Assembly: GCA_046328475.1 (NCBI GenBank)
Contig: JAXLWN010000007.1
Span: 1 to 64,000, forward strand
Source of the DNA: CADCWN01 sp046328475
GTDB taxonomy: Bacteria > Chloroflexota > Chloroflexia > Thermomicrobiales > CADCWN01
Length of the DNA stretch: 64,000 nucleotides
Direction of reading: 5' to 3'
In this document: positions 9,794-19,950 of the stretch, in pieces
How the letters are laid out: the number at the start of each line of letters is the position of its first letter
How positions within the stretch are numbered: position 1 is the first letter of the stretch
Position numbers and translations under genes: made by a program
The notes under the pieces: model-generated
The model's input: only the letters and a program-made list of their open reading frames with translations
What the model was told of the DNA's origin: nothing
Databases searched by the model: none

Positions 9794-10834
9794 ATGACCG
9801 CGACCGAGAACAAGGGCTTTCATTCATTCCTAGACACCGACCACGACTACATCTTTATTGACTCCTGCATGCAAGCTTGGCCCGATGCTGATTACGCGAA
9901 CGCACATCGTCACGGGGCGACGGCGTACGCGGTGACCGGCTGGGACCCGCACGCGAACGTGGAGCGGGCGATGGAGGAGGGGATGTTCTGGCACCTCGTC
10001 GCCAGGAAGTACCCCAATTGCCTCGTCGTGGAGACGGCCGAGGATATTCGCCGAGCGAAGCGGGAGGGGAAGGCGGCGTTCATCATCGCGGCGCAGGGGG
10101 GCGATTTCATCGGCAACAAGCTGCACCGCGTGGAGGCGTTCTATCGCCTGGGGCTGCGGATGATGCTCCCGGCCTACAACCGGACCAACCTGATCTGCGA
10201 CGGCTGCCTCGACCGCACCGACAGCGGCCTGACCCGCTTCGGGGAGCTGGTGGTGGACGAGTGCAACCGGGTGGGGCTGCTGCTCGACTGCACCCACATC
10301 GGCAAGCGCGCCAGCCTGGAGATCATCGCGCGCAGCCAGGATCCGGTTGTTTTCAGCCACTCCAACCCGAACGCGATCGTCAAGAATCCGCGCAACATCG
10401 ACGATGACCAGATCGCCGCCTGCGCGGCGAAGGGGGGCGTGATCGGCCTCGCGCCGTGGGGTCCGCTGGTGCTGAAGGCGGAGCAGACGACGCAGCCGAC
10501 CGTGGACGACTTCATCGACCACATCGATTATGTCGCGCAACTGACTGGCTCGACCGACCACATCGGCATCGGCACCGACATGAGCCTCGGCACCTATCCC
10601 GACCACGAGCACGATCCCTGGGGCGAGCCGGAATTCCCCGATGTGGCCGGGCGCTACGGTCGGCTGATCACCACCGACGTGCGCTCGCCGCGCCGCGCGC
10701 TGGCCGATTTCCACGCCTATCCGCAGGTGACGAACCTGATCGACCGCCTCGGGGCGCGCGGCTACGGCGACGACGACATCCGCAAGATGCTGGGCGAGAA
10801 CTATCTGCGCGTCTTCGGGCAAGTCTGGAAGTGA
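9794..10834 (+). CDS. Membrane dipeptidase-like protein (peptidase family M19) with altered metal site
   Basis: 346 residues; GAGGAGGG precedes the ATG. The M19 fold is a TIM barrel with two zinc ions that splits dipeptides. Two late ligands are present: His168 in LDCTHIG and His189 in VFSHSNPN, 21 residues apart as in the animal enzyme, and Asp262 in GIGTD. The early HxD pair is replaced: the expected DGHxD position reads DSCMQ (residues 23-27), and the bridging Glu is Gln101 in AAQGGD. It may bind one metal or have another activity. An oligopeptide-binding protein gene follows on the same strand, which fits peptide use. Confidence 0.75.
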   Translation: MTATENKGFHSFLDTDHDYIFIDSCMQAWPDADYANAHRHGATAYAVTGWDPHANVERAMEEGMFWHLVARKYPNCLVVETAEDIRRAKREGKAAFIIAAQGGDFIGNKLHRVEAFYRLGLRMMLPAYNRTNLICDGCLDRTDSGLTRFGELVVDECNRVGLLLDCTHIGKRASLEIIARSQDPVVFSHSNPNAIVKNPRNIDDDQIAACAAKGGVIGLAPWGPLVLKAEQTTQPTVDDFIDHIDYVAQLTGSTDHIGIGTDMSLGTYPDHEHDPWGEPEFPDVAGRYGRLITTDVRSPRRALADFHAYPQVTNLIDRLGARGYGDDDIRKMLGENYLRVFGQVWK

Positions 10835-10841
10835 CGAGGGC

Positions 10842-10970
10842 GATTGAACCGCCAAGACGCCAAGAAGGTCGCCAAGAGCGCCAAGAGAGAAAAGGAGCCT
10901 CCGCTGCGCACAGGATAATAGGGGAGAGGAACAACCCCTCAATGTGTCATGCTGAGCGCAGCGAAGCATC
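10842..10970. repeat. Spacer repeats: GACGCCAAG-type tandem units and a short dispersed palindrome
   Basis: From 10842 the spacer reads GATTGAACCGCCAAGACG and then further GCCAAG-ending units to 10886. The same opening stands, inverted, at 45713-45730, and in variant form at 55142. At 10945-10970 is TGTCATGCTGAGCGCAGCG, a palindrome-bearing repeat seen once here. The array starts 7 bases after the dipeptidase stop. Confidence 0.65.
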
Positions 10971-11033
10971 CGTCCCCACTCTCTTCTCTCCACTCTCTTC
11001 TCTCTTCGTTCCCTCTGGAAGGAGTGCATTGGC

Positions 11034-12523
11034 ATGGCAGAGCGTTCGGGGCAGATCGTGGTGGCGATTCCGTTCGATGCGCAGGCGTCTAATGAGGTCT
11101 GGCGGAATTACACCTGGAAGTGGTGGGTACTTCGCGGCGAATAACATCTACAGCCGATTGGTGGTGCTCGATGTGTTCGAGAGCGGCGAGATCAGCCCGA
11201 TCTGGCCGAGCGGTGGGAGGTGCTGGATAACGGCGGGACCACATTTTCCACCTGAACCGGGCGGCGATGTGGCACGACGGGGTGGCGGTGACGGCGCACG
11301 ATGTGGCCTACACCTACTCCGAGGTGCTGGCGAACGGCTATCACGGGCTGTCGTGGTTGCAGGATATCCGCGAGATTCGCGCGCTGACGACCACACGGTG
11401 GAGCGGCAAGCGAAGTCGCCGAACGCGGCGTTTCTGGCGCAGTTGGGGGCGTTCGTCTTCACCCACATCCTGCCGAAGCACCTGTACGAGGGCTCGACTG
11501 GGCGACGAATCCGCACAACTGGGCGCCGAAGTCGGCAGCGGGCCGTTCAAGTTCGTGGAGCGGGTGCCGGGTGAGCGATCGAGCTGGCCGCGAACGAGGA
11601 GTACTGGGGCGAGGGGCCGTACATCGAGCGGATCATCTACCGGATCATCCCCGAGCGGGACGAGATGTTCCGGCTGCTGGAGGCGGGCGAGGTCCACTTC
11701 GCGGTGCAGGACGTGCCGTGCCAGGAGGAAGAATCTCAAAAGGCGAAGCCTGGGCGTGGATGTTCCACCCCGGCAACGCGATCGCCTTCGTCGCGTTCAA
11801 CTGGACCCGGCCGCTCTGGCAGGACCACCGGGTGCGCGAGGCGGTCGCGCGGCGATCGACCGGGGGCCGATCGGTGCGGGGGTCTGCCTGCTGGCGCGCA
11901 CGCCGCGCCACTAATATCGGGAGCAGGTCGGCTGGGCTCAATCCCGACGCTATCGCGCCCGACTTCGACCCGGCCGAGGCCGAGCGCCTACTGGACGAGG
12001 CGGGCTACCCGCGCGGCGCGGACGGCGTGCGCCTGCGGATCGGGCTGGCCTATCGCTCGCTCTACGCGCACTACGGCGTGGCGGCGCGGATCATGGCCGA
12101 GCAGTTGGCGCGGATCGGCGTCGTGGCGACCGTCGAGGGCGTCGATCCGTTCGGCTGGAAGTCGCGCTTCCGTGGACGCGGCCGACTTCGACTTGCGCCG
12201 CTCGACAGCGGCGATATCGGTCCCGATCCGCAGCTGATGGCCTCGTTCCTGACCTCGGACGGCCCGCGCAACTCGATGCGCTACCGCAACGACGCGGTTG
12301 ACCGCGCTTTCCGTGAGGGTCGCGGCACCATCGACCGCGAGGCGCGCGGACGCCACTACCGCGCGCTGCAAGACGCGCTCGCCGCCGACATCGCGCGCGT
12401 GCCGTTCATGCAGCACGGCGAGCACCCCTTCCGCCCCGAGTACCTGTGGGCTGGTCCTGGTCGGACGGGGTGCGCGGCACGGTGCCGTTCTGGTATCACG
12501 GAAGCGTGCGGCGGGTGGAGTAA
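11034..12523 (+). pseudogene. Family 5 oligopeptide/dipeptide ABC transporter binding protein, at least ten frame changes
   Basis: ATG at 11034 follows GGAAGGAG and opens GQIVVAIPFDAQA. Pieces in all three frames join into one SBP_bac_5 protein: YFAANNIYSRLVVLD, AAMWHDGVAVTAHDVAYTY, FVFTHILPKHLYEG, GSGPFKFVERVPGE, MFRLLEAGEVHFAVQD, NAIAFVAFNWTRPLW, DFDPAEAERLLDEAGYP, then an almost clean stretch from about 12200 to 12450 and a natural end VPFWYHGSVRRVE. Repaired length is about 495 residues. It would deliver peptides to an ABC importer; no permease or ATPase genes are adjacent. The shift density is the highest in the window. Confidence 0.85.
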
Positions 12524-12544
12524 TACTGGCGCGCAGTACGAGCA

Positions 12545-12590
12545 GTAACAACTGAGTAGCTTACAGATGCGTAAGCTACTCAATTGTTAC
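12545..12590. terminator. 20-bp inverted repeat, bidirectional terminator between converging genes
   Basis: Arms 12545-12564 and 12571-12590 (GTAAC...GTAGCTTAC and its complement) pair with one mismatch around AGATGC. It is AT-richer than its surroundings and separates the binding-protein gene from the converging defence genes. Confidence 0.75.
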
Positions 12591-12596
12591 TAACTC

Positions 12597-13362
12597 TCAC
12601 GGCAATTCGATCCGAAAACCTGACATCTGTGCCGCCTTCGCCGTTGCAGCGAACTCGGCGCTGTCTGCAACCGCCTGATCAAGGAGCATTTGCGCCTTGT
12701 CGACCACGTCTTGCTCATTGGTACTGAGATGCCCTCGTGCTCGCAGCGCACCAATTGCCTCATGTAGCGCCGTCAACCTGGCAAGATGGTCTCGCCTACG
12801 TTCGTTGAAGATCGGCGCGATTGAGGCCAAGTGCATCGATTGTCGCCTTGCCGACTGGGTTATCACCGATGGCATAAGCAATCTCTTTGCGGAAGTTAAT
12901 GTAATCGCGGGGGATCGCGCTCCGCTGGGTTGATGAACAGCAGCGGCTTCTCCAACGCCAAATTATCGTCGGGCGCTTTGGCGCGTGTGGCGGGATCACC
13001 AGCGGGAAGTACTGCGCTTGAAACGCTGATTGCAGGCCGAGCAGCAAAGCAGAAGATTGCTCCACTCGTAAGCGAGCCAATAGTATCCTGGTGTATTCAG
13101 CGGCTTGCCAGCGCCCTGACACCAGCCAGCCTTCGGTCTGAAGTGCCCGACATCGCCATCCTCACTAATCTTCGACTCGCAGAAGCAGCACTTCCCATGC
13201 TGTTCAATGACGAGTTGCTTCTTGACGGAGGCATGGCCATAGAGCTTCTGATTGAAACTCCGCTTGCTAGCGCCCTTGATTACCGCAGAGGCTATCGCGC
13301 GCTTTTTTGACCCCGGCTCGGCGCACGGCAGGGATCGCGGCAGACTTCTTGATCCCAATCAT
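12597..13362 (-). pseudogene. ptuB: HNH endonuclease of Septu/retron type (PtuB-like), frameshifted
   Basis: ATG at 13362 lies 9 bases after the ATPase stop and reads IGIKKSAAIPAVRRAG. A run of six T/A bases (13303-13308) is the first frame break. Beyond it come CCFCESKI, VGHFRPK, YYWLAYEWSNLLLCCSACN: the His-Asn-His nuclease core with zinc cysteines seen in the TIGR02646 family (PtuB of Septu; retron HNH effectors). The end, through YINFRKEIAYAIG and EFAATAKAAQ, is at 12597. At least three shifts; about 255 residues repaired, normal for PtuB. It would cut DNA when the ATPase senses infection. Codon use and base composition are AT-richer than neighbours, suggesting transfer. Confidence 0.75.
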
Positions 13363-13371
13363 TGCCACGCC

Positions 13372-14675
13372 CTACTTCTGCTGCAAAGCCGCAGCGGCAC
13401 GGCGAATGATATCCATCGCCTCGGATATCGGCTGGCGTCTCGCCTGTCGGCAAATCGCCAATTTCCTCGCCAGCGCCTTTAGTCGCGACTCGTCTTTCTT
13501 GGTCAGCTTACTTTTCCTAGAATCCGTTCTCGCTCGGCGAGAAGCGCATCCAACTGCGGAGGTCGGGCACTCTGCGGCCAAACAGTTCGCTGGTCAGAAT
13601 TTGGTCCACGCGCCAGTTCCGCACAATTGCTGGATCGTTATCGATCACAACATGATTGCCCTCACGTCGCAACACGACGATATTCGCATCGGTCGCCGCC
13701 TGCACCACCAGCGGGCTATGCGCGGTGGCGATCCTGGTGTTCGGGAAAACGTTGCTCAGGATAACTCATGATCGTCCGCTGCCAGCGTGATGTGCAGGTC
13801 AATCTCATCAATCAATACCACGGCGGGTTCTGCCAGGGGGTTCGCACTGGTGGGATAACGCTCGAACATCCTGCTAACAAAGTCGAGGATCCAGGCGATG
13901 AAGGAACGATAACCGAGGCTGAGATTGTGCAGTCGCACCCGGCCATAGGGAGTTTCCGCTTCCACGCGCGGCACAAACCGGGGCTCTTCCCCCGAAACAA
14001 TGTGTAATGCTTTCATCTGGTAAGAGACTAGTCAACGCTTCCCGCAACCGATCGCGCAACTCTTCAGCCTTCCGTTGACCGCCTTTGGCCGCATAATCAG
14101 CTTGAAGCAAATGCTCCTCTGCATTGGTCAGCGGCACATCATCGAAGAAAAGGCTGGCGCAGCGTCAGCATTGCTCGTTTCTGAGATCCCCTCGCCGTCA
14201 TCCGTCGGTTTGCGCCATAGCCAAATACCTTCAAGCCAAGGACCCCATAGTGAAGCCCCGACATACCCCTACTCAGTTCGCCCCCTGAGATTTCAACCCT
14301 CGTCTTACCTATCGGTCCGCTGGGATCATTCAGCATGCTCCCATTACCAATCTCCCCTTCGAGGAGATAGTCTTCGCGACCGGAGCGCACTCCTTCTCCA
14401 AAGTGGTCAAGTAGCTCCAACGAGCCAGAAATTGCCATTCGTGTATAGATATGGGACTGGTCTACCGACTCTGGTTCCAATGCAACCAGGCATTGGAGTA
14501 ATGTCGTCTTCCCAACACCATTCTCGCCCAATATGATCGTCCACTGCGATGGTCGGCCCTTACCATCGGAAAGATCGAGTTCTTGCCTTGGCCCAAAACA
14601 GCGGAAGTTCCTGACTGCAAGCCAAAGAAAGTACGCAGGTGGCGCGCCCGCACTGTTAGATATGTCCACCGCCAT
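13372..14675 (-). pseudogene. ptuA: AAA/ABC-type ATPase of Septu module (PtuA-like), frameshifted
   Basis: Start ATG 14675 (MAVDISNSAG). Walker A is GENGVGKTTLL; upstream is the strand LAVRNFRCFGPRQELDL usual in RecF/OLD-like ATPases. Walker B is VVLIDEIDLH near 13815, and a switch histidine follows in TAHSPLVVQAA. The C-terminal part includes NIVVLRREGNHVVID and SKLTKKDESRLKALARKL, typical of PtuA, and ends at 13372, directly before the HNH gene. Five or more shifts split about 434 residues. PtuA-PtuB complexes are known anti-phage systems. As printed the module could not be functional unless the shifts are sequencing errors. Confidence 0.75.
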
Positions 14676-14740
14676 TACCTGTCGCCGCGCCGCCCTTTCG
14701 CCCATACCTAGCACCTGCCCCAGTCCGCGAAGGCGGATTC

Positions 14741-14759
14741 CGTGGCGACCGCAGTCGCC
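14741..14759 (-). repeat. 19-base repeat shared with 27205-27223 (inverted)
   Basis: The complement reads GGCGACTGCGGTCGCCACG, identical to 27205-27223, with similar flanks (an AATCxGCCTxCG stretch follows). It lies in the 5' leader of the defence module. Confidence 0.6.
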
Positions 14760-14864
14760 TTTAGCGCCGAATGAATTCCGCGTTTGTACCATCCACATCA
14801 ATTTATCCCATCTGCTATCCTCCCGCCGACGACCACTTCATTCCGCTACCATGAGGGTCACGCC

Positions 14865-16127
14865 ATGCCCCAGCCACCCATCCTCTTCGTCCACGGCAAC
14901 GGCGATTCGTCGGCGTTGTGGCTGACGACAGTCTGGCGGTTCGAGTCGAATGGGTATCCGCGCGAGTTGTTGCACGCGCTCGATTTTCCGTCGCCGAGCG
15001 CGCGGGATGACGACGATGTGCCGCAGGCGAATCGGTCGGGGACGGGGAGCAGCGGGCATTCCTGGCGGCGGAGGTGAGGCGTTGTTGGCGCGGACGGGTG
15101 CCGAGCGGGTGGCGCTGGTGGGGAAATTCGCGCGGCGGGAATGCGATCAGGAGTTACGTCAAGCATGGCGGCGCGGGCGGGTGAGCCACGCGGTGGTGTG
15201 CGGAACGCCGAATCATGGCGTGGTGGCGATCGAGGGGAGCAACAATGAGTTCAATGCGCTCGGGCGGTTCCTGCGGGAGTTGAATGCGGGGGAGGAGGTC
15301 ACACCGGGCGTCGCGTTCATGGCTATCCGCAGCGAGCGGGATGATCTGTATGCGCAGCCGACGCCTGCCTGGCGCATGGGCACGGGCTATGCCAGCCCGG
15401 AGTTGCGCGGCGCGACGAATGTGGTGCTGCCGGGGACGATCACCGCGAGACGGCTCACGGGCCGCAGGCGTTCGCGGCGATATATGGATTCATCACTGGG
15501 GAGCTGGTGCCCGCGACGGCGGACGTGGTGCCGGAGCGCGAGGTGGTGTTGGCGGGGCGAATCACGGGCTATGAGCATGGACGCCGACTAACCGGGGTGC
15601 ATCTGGCGTTGAACTGACGATTAATGCCATCGATCAGGCGAGCGGGGAACGGCTCGGGACGCCGCGCTATGTGCAGATCACTGGCAGTGATGGGGTGTGG
15701 GGTGCCGTTCGCCGGGCGTCCTGACGAGTGGTACGAGTTTGTCGTGGCGGCACCGGGACAGCCGATGCGCCACTTCTTCCGCGCGCCCTTCCGGCGCTCG
15801 TCGCCGTATGTCCATTTGCGGCTGTTCGAGGATAGCCGCTCCCCGAGCAGGGGCTGATTATCTTCACGCGCCCGCGCGGCTACATCGCGGAGGGCGCGAC
15901 CGCCACCTGCTCGACGGTCGCGCCCGGTCCCCGCGTGCGCCCAGGCGTCCCGGTCGAAGCGCGCTTTCGTCGTGCCCTTCCCCGGCCCTGCGCGACCCGT
16001 TCGCGCCGAATTGAACGGCGAGGCGCTGGTCGCGCGCAGCGTGCCGGGCGCGGTGGTAGTATGCGGAGTTCCATTTTTGATGGTCAGTGCGTCCGTATGT
16101 CAGTGCGTCCGTAAGTTCGATTACTGA
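14865..16127 (+). pseudogene. Alpha/beta-hydrolase (class-2 lipase/esterase type), many frameshifts
   Basis: ATG at 14865 begins MPQPPILFVHGNGDSSALW, the oxyanion-hole strand of alpha/beta hydrolases. A shift later, VALVGNSRGGNAI (read across a damaged stretch near 15120) is the nucleophile elbow with the serine, and HAVVCGTPNHGVVA follows. The second half (AAIYGFITGELVPA; GRITGYEHGRRLTGVHL; QPMRHFFRAPFRRSSPY; PRGYIAEG) resembles the beta-domain of extracellular esterases. At least five shifts. The end is uncertain; the last frame stops at 16127 but may already have run into the octamer repeats. Substrate unknown. Confidence 0.65.
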
Positions 16128-16146
16128 CGCACTGACGCACTGACAC
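16083..16146. repeat. Facing octamer arrays (GTCAGTGC/GTCCGTAT and ACTGACGC)
   Basis: Four 8-base units at 16083-16114 face three ACTGACGC-type units at 16123-16146; the arms are partly complementary. The right array ends 6 bases before the stop codon of the minus-strand TPR gene. Confidence 0.75.
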
Positions 16147-16152
16147 ACAACG

Positions 16153-17815
16153 TCAATCCGCCGCTTCCTGCATCGAACGGCAGAAGCAGGAGGAGACGAT
16201 CGGCACGTCGGCGCGGGCGACCGCGAGGTCGAGGCGCTGCTTGATCAGTCCGGCCAGTTCGTGCTTGCCGAGGCGCAGCAGGCATTCGTGGTAGCCGTGC
16301 AGGCTCCAGACATTCTCGGGGTGCTGGCAGGCGCGGGAGAGGGTGTTGTCCAGGCCCGTCGGCGCGGTAGGTCGCTTCGGCCTCCTCGATGTGGCCCTGC
16401 TCGAGCAGGAGCGCGCCATAGGCGTGGCGCGATGGCTGCATCCAGGCCCAGGGTTCGAATAGGGCAGCGTATCTTCGAGATGGATCGCGCGGCGTAGGTG
16501 GGCGTAGGCGTCGTCGTAGTTGCCCTTGCGATACTCCAGCTCGCCGTCCAGCATCGCGGCGGCGACCGCGAGCACGTCGCCTTCGGGGTTGTTCTGGAAG
16601 TAGCGCGTGTCGGGCACGCGGTCCAGCGTGACGAGGAAGAGCGCGCGTTCGCGCTCGGCCGGGGCCACCGCCGGTGGCGGCGCAGGGCGACGCCCCCGCG
16701 TAGTGCGTCATCGCGGTCGTGACGCAGTAGAGGTCCTGGTCGTCGGGCAGGGACGTGTCGATGATCTCCTGCCACTTGCCGAAGCGGATCAGGACGTGCA
16801 GGCCGAGCGGCACGTAGGGCTCCAGCCAGTCGGCCATCGGCGGCACCTGCACGCGCAATAATTCCTCGGGGATGGTGGTCAGCATCTCGTCGGCGGCCTC
16901 GCGCGCGGCCTCGTAGTTGCCCATGAACATGCCGCCGTACATCTTGAAGTGGTAATCGTGCACGCGATAGAGCGTGTAGAAATTCATCGGCCCGGCGCGT
17001 TCGAGGAAGAGGCGGTCGGCGACGATCGCGGCCTGGTTCCAGACGACGACGTTGTGATAATGCCCGCAGAGCACGTCGATATGCGTGGACATGTGCTGCA
17101 AATGTCCGGCGTCGGGCACCAGCCCGCGCAGCCAGTCGGACGCCTGCAGCGCCTTCTCCGGGAACGGCGACATCTCCATCAGGTGGATATACATGTGCAG
17201 CACGCCGGGGTGGATGCGGCTGGCGGGGTCCCCGAATGCCCGCTCCAGCACTTCGCGCGCCTCGCCTGTGCTCGCCCCTTCCTTCGGCTCGCCGGTCGTC
17301 AGATCCCAGAGTTGCCAGGGGGTGCGATTCATCAGCGACTCGGCGAAGAGAGTGGCAACGTCGAGGTCATCGCCGAATGTGCGGTAGACCTCGCGCATCG
17401 CGTCGGCATAACCATCGACCCAGCCGACCATCTCCCGACGATTTTCGGGCGGCGCGGGGGCCTGGTAGCGCGCCGCGAGCGCGTCGATCAGCGCCCGCTC
17501 GGCCGGGGTGGCGTTGTCGCGCAGCGCGAGGGCGCGCTCGGTCTCCAGGTAGCATTTGCCTACCGTCTCGGCCAGATCCGCCGGGACGAAGAACTCCCAC
17601 GGCTTGTTGTAGTTGGGACCGGCGGCGTAGGCCAGGCCCCAGTGCGCCATCGCGCAATCGGGATCGGCGATGATCGCCTGCTCGAAGCAGCGGATCGCCT
17701 CCTCGTGGTTGAAGCCATAGGTCCAGTTGAGGCCACGGTCGAACCAGAGCTGCGCCTCGGGCGATGTCGTGGAGATTGCCCAGCCGTGGTTGCCGAGGTC
17801 GTAATAGTCGGACAC
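16153..17815 (-). pseudogene. TPR-repeat protein, three frameshifts
   Basis: GTG at 17815, preceded by AAGGAGGGC, starts SDYYDLGNHGWAISTTSPEA. Helical TPR units follow, e.g. AQLWFDRGLNWTYGFNHEEA, AIRCFEQAIIADPDCAMAHW, then PGVLHMYIHLMEMS and HLQHMSTHIDVLCGHY, an architecture known from tetratricopeptide proteins of unknown function in soil bacteria. Shifts near 16690, 16455 and 16355 break the last third, which resumes as MLDGELEYRKGNYDDAYAHL and ENVWSLHGYHECLLRLGKH. Repaired length about 553 residues. TPR proteins are scaffolds; no partner is evident. The distal frames stay readable, so the breaks are recent or artefactual. Confidence 0.8.
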
Positions 17816-17962
17816 TGGTGCCCTCCTTCCCATCAACCAGCGATTGCGTTTGTGTTCCCTCATATTCGCACGAACGATCCGGTGGAGCAATAATAAAACG
17901 GTCGGCGGGCGCGCAATCGCGCCCCCCGCCCCGCGAGGGGGGCTCGTCGATTGTCGTGTCGC

Positions 17963-19063
17963 CTACTGCATCACGATGACGCCGCGCGCGACCGCGCCGC
18001 CCTGGAGCAGGGCGAAGCCCTCGTTGATCTCGTCGAGCGTGTAGGTGCGGCTGATCAGCTCGTCCAGCTTCAGCCGACCCTGCTGGTAGAGATCGAGCAG
18101 GCGGGTCATGTCCACGCGCGGGCGCGCCGAGCCGTAGAAGGAGCCCTTGAGGGTTTTTTCCTGGAAGGCGAGCGCGAAGGCGTCGATCTGCGCCATCTGC
18201 CCCTGCGGCGCGATGCCGACTTCCACCGCCGTGCCGCCGATGCGCACCATCTCGAACGCCTGCTGCACCGTGGCGGCGTGGCCGAGCGCGTCGAACGCGT
18301 AGTCCGCGCCGAGGCCGTCGGTGATCTCGCGCACGCGCTGGACCGGGTTCTCTTCCTTCGCGTTGACCACATGGGTCGCGCCGAACTGCTCGGCGTAGTC
18401 GAGCTTGTTGTCGAGAATGTCCACGGCGATGATTTTGCCGGCGTTGAGCATTCGCGCGCCCTGGACGACGTTCAGACCGACGCCGCCGCAGCCGATCACG
18501 GCCACCGTGCTCCCCGGCTCGACGTGCACGGTGTTCATCGCCGCGCCGACGCCGGTCATCACCGCGCAGCCGACCAGCGCCGCCCGGTCGAGCGGGATCT
18601 CCTTCGGGATCGGCAGCAGCTGCTCCTCGGCGATGACCGCGTATTCGGAGAAGCAGGCGATGCGCGCCAGGTGGTAGGCGGGCTTGCCGTCGAGGCTCAG
18701 GCGGGTCGAGCCGTCGAACATCGTCCCCGGCGCGCTGACGCGCCCGGTGCAGAGGGCCGGACGCCCGATTGTGCAGTGGTAGCAGACGCCGCAGTTGGGC
18801 CGGAAAATCAGCACGCAGTGATCGCCCGGCTTCACGCGCGTCACGCCGCGCCCGACGCGCTCGACGACACCCGAGCCCTCGTGCCCCAGCACGGCCGGCT
18901 TGGGGATCGCCCATTCCCCCTTCATGTAGTGCAGGTCGGAATGGCACACCCCGGCGGCGGCGATGCGCACCAGCACCTCGCCCTCGCGCGGCTCCTCCAA
19001 TTCGAGTTCTTCTATCACCAGCGGCTGCCCGATCTCGTGCAGCACCGCCGCGCGCGTCTTCAT
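17963..19063 (-). CDS. Zinc-dependent alcohol dehydrogenase (MDR superfamily)
   Basis: 366 residues; AAAGGAG precedes ATG 19063. Catalytic zinc motif GVCHSDLHYMKG and GHEGSGVVERVG; structural zinc site with four cysteines in NCGVCYHCTIGRPALC; NAD(P)-binding AVIGCGGVGLNVVQGARM. The catalytic and structural sites are complete, so an active NAD(P)-linked alcohol/aldehyde dehydrogenase is expected in the cytoplasm. Closest known types oxidise medium-chain or aromatic alcohols; the substrate cannot be named. It is transcribed toward the TPR gene with a 147-base gap. Confidence 0.9.
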   Translation of the reverse strand: MKTRAAVLHEIGQPLVIEELELEEPREGEVLVRIAAAGVCHSDLHYMKGEWAIPKPAVLGHEGSGVVERVGRGVTRVKPGDHCVLIFRPNCGVCYHCTIGRPALCTGRVSAPGTMFDGSTRLSLDGKPAYHLARIACFSEYAVIAEEQLLPIPKEIPLDRAALVGCAVMTGVGAAMNTVHVEPGSTVAVIGCGGVGLNVVQGARMLNAGKIIAVDILDNKLDYAEQFGATHVVNAKEENPVQRVREITDGLGADYAFDALGHAATVQQAFEMVRIGGTAVEVGIAPQGQMAQIDAFALAFQEKTLKGSFYGSARPRVDMTRLLDLYQQGRLKLDELISRTYTLDEINEGFALLQGGAVARGVIVMQ

Positions 19064-19950
19064 CCCGGTCTCCTTTCTTCCCGATCCATCGGATCCATCG
19101 ATCAGGTCCAACGATATTCCGCGTCGCACCCGGGCCGGGCGCGCACATCGCCACCGGCGCTCGCCACGATGATAGCCGCGCGCCGCCCGCGCGGCAAACG
19201 GAGCGCAATCGGCGTGTCATCTAGGAAGATCGGGGGATTGGCAAGCCGCGCGCGGCAGGGCACACTGTGCGCAGAATCCCGCGACGTGATCCGAAGAGCG
19301 GCGTGCAGCAGCGACATCCGCACTCCCAGCCACCGGCGGCGGGGCATGCCACGCGCAGGTGGCCGCGCAGTTCGTAGCGCCACATGCTTTTCCGGCGATG
19401 CGCCGCACGGGGCGGATCCGCTCGCACGGCAGGGGATTCACGGACACGTCACCCGCAAAGCGCCCGGCAGATGTGAGCAAACGGGGGGCTGGTGCGTTAT
19501 TACGGGAGACACGCCCGGCCCACGCCAATGGTATAGATCGCGCATTGAGCGGATGGGAAGGAGGGCCAACTCGGGAATGGCGGCGCTGTCGCCGGGTGTG
19601 GCACGTATCCTGCAAAGCCGCTGGTAGCGCCAGATTTCGCGGCGGACAGGTGTCCCAATCTGTCCCACCCGGGCTTGACAGTGGTGCTATACTATATTCA
19701 ACGAGCGTACTAGTGCTCACATCCTCCCTTCACCGTGTGCGGTGACGATTCCCTCGCTCTTATCCGCAAGAAGTACCGGCGCAAGCCAGCGTACTGCCGT
19801 GTGGCGCAACAATCCCACGCGAGTGATTTCAAGATTTGAGGCCACACTGCGGATCGTCGTTACCGACCTACTTTGTGCGCGATCGAGTTTGCGCGTCCGA
19901 GCGACGTTGTGTCGCATGACGCCTAGTTATATGGCGGGTTAAATAGAGGC
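19064..19950. other. Long gene-free stretch holding the rho leader
   Basis: No coding frame here is convincing on either strand. The right-hand part is the probable 5' leader of rho, about 250 bases if transcription starts after the extended -10 element near 19690. I see no riboswitch or clear rho attenuator, though such long leaders on rho genes are often regulatory. Confidence 0.5.
19685..19693 (+). promoter_or_regulatory. Possible extended -10 promoter for rho
   Basis: TGCTATACT matches an extended -10 box. A TTGACA at 19675-19680 is only 7 bases away, too close to serve as its -35. Transcripts from here would carry a leader of about 250 bases. Confidence 0.4.

Noticed and set aside
11034..12523. 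Programmed frameshifting in the oligopeptide-binding protein gene
   Set aside because: Ten or more changes in both directions with no shared slippery site cannot be programmed; error or decay is simpler.
12597..14801. Retron instead of Septu
   Set aside because: The HNH family also serves retrons, but I find no reverse transcriptase or msr-msd-like RNA region beside the genes.
19675..19680. TTGACA as -35 box for rho
   Set aside because: The nearest -10-like sequence is only 7 to 12 bases away, too close for sigma-70 spacing.
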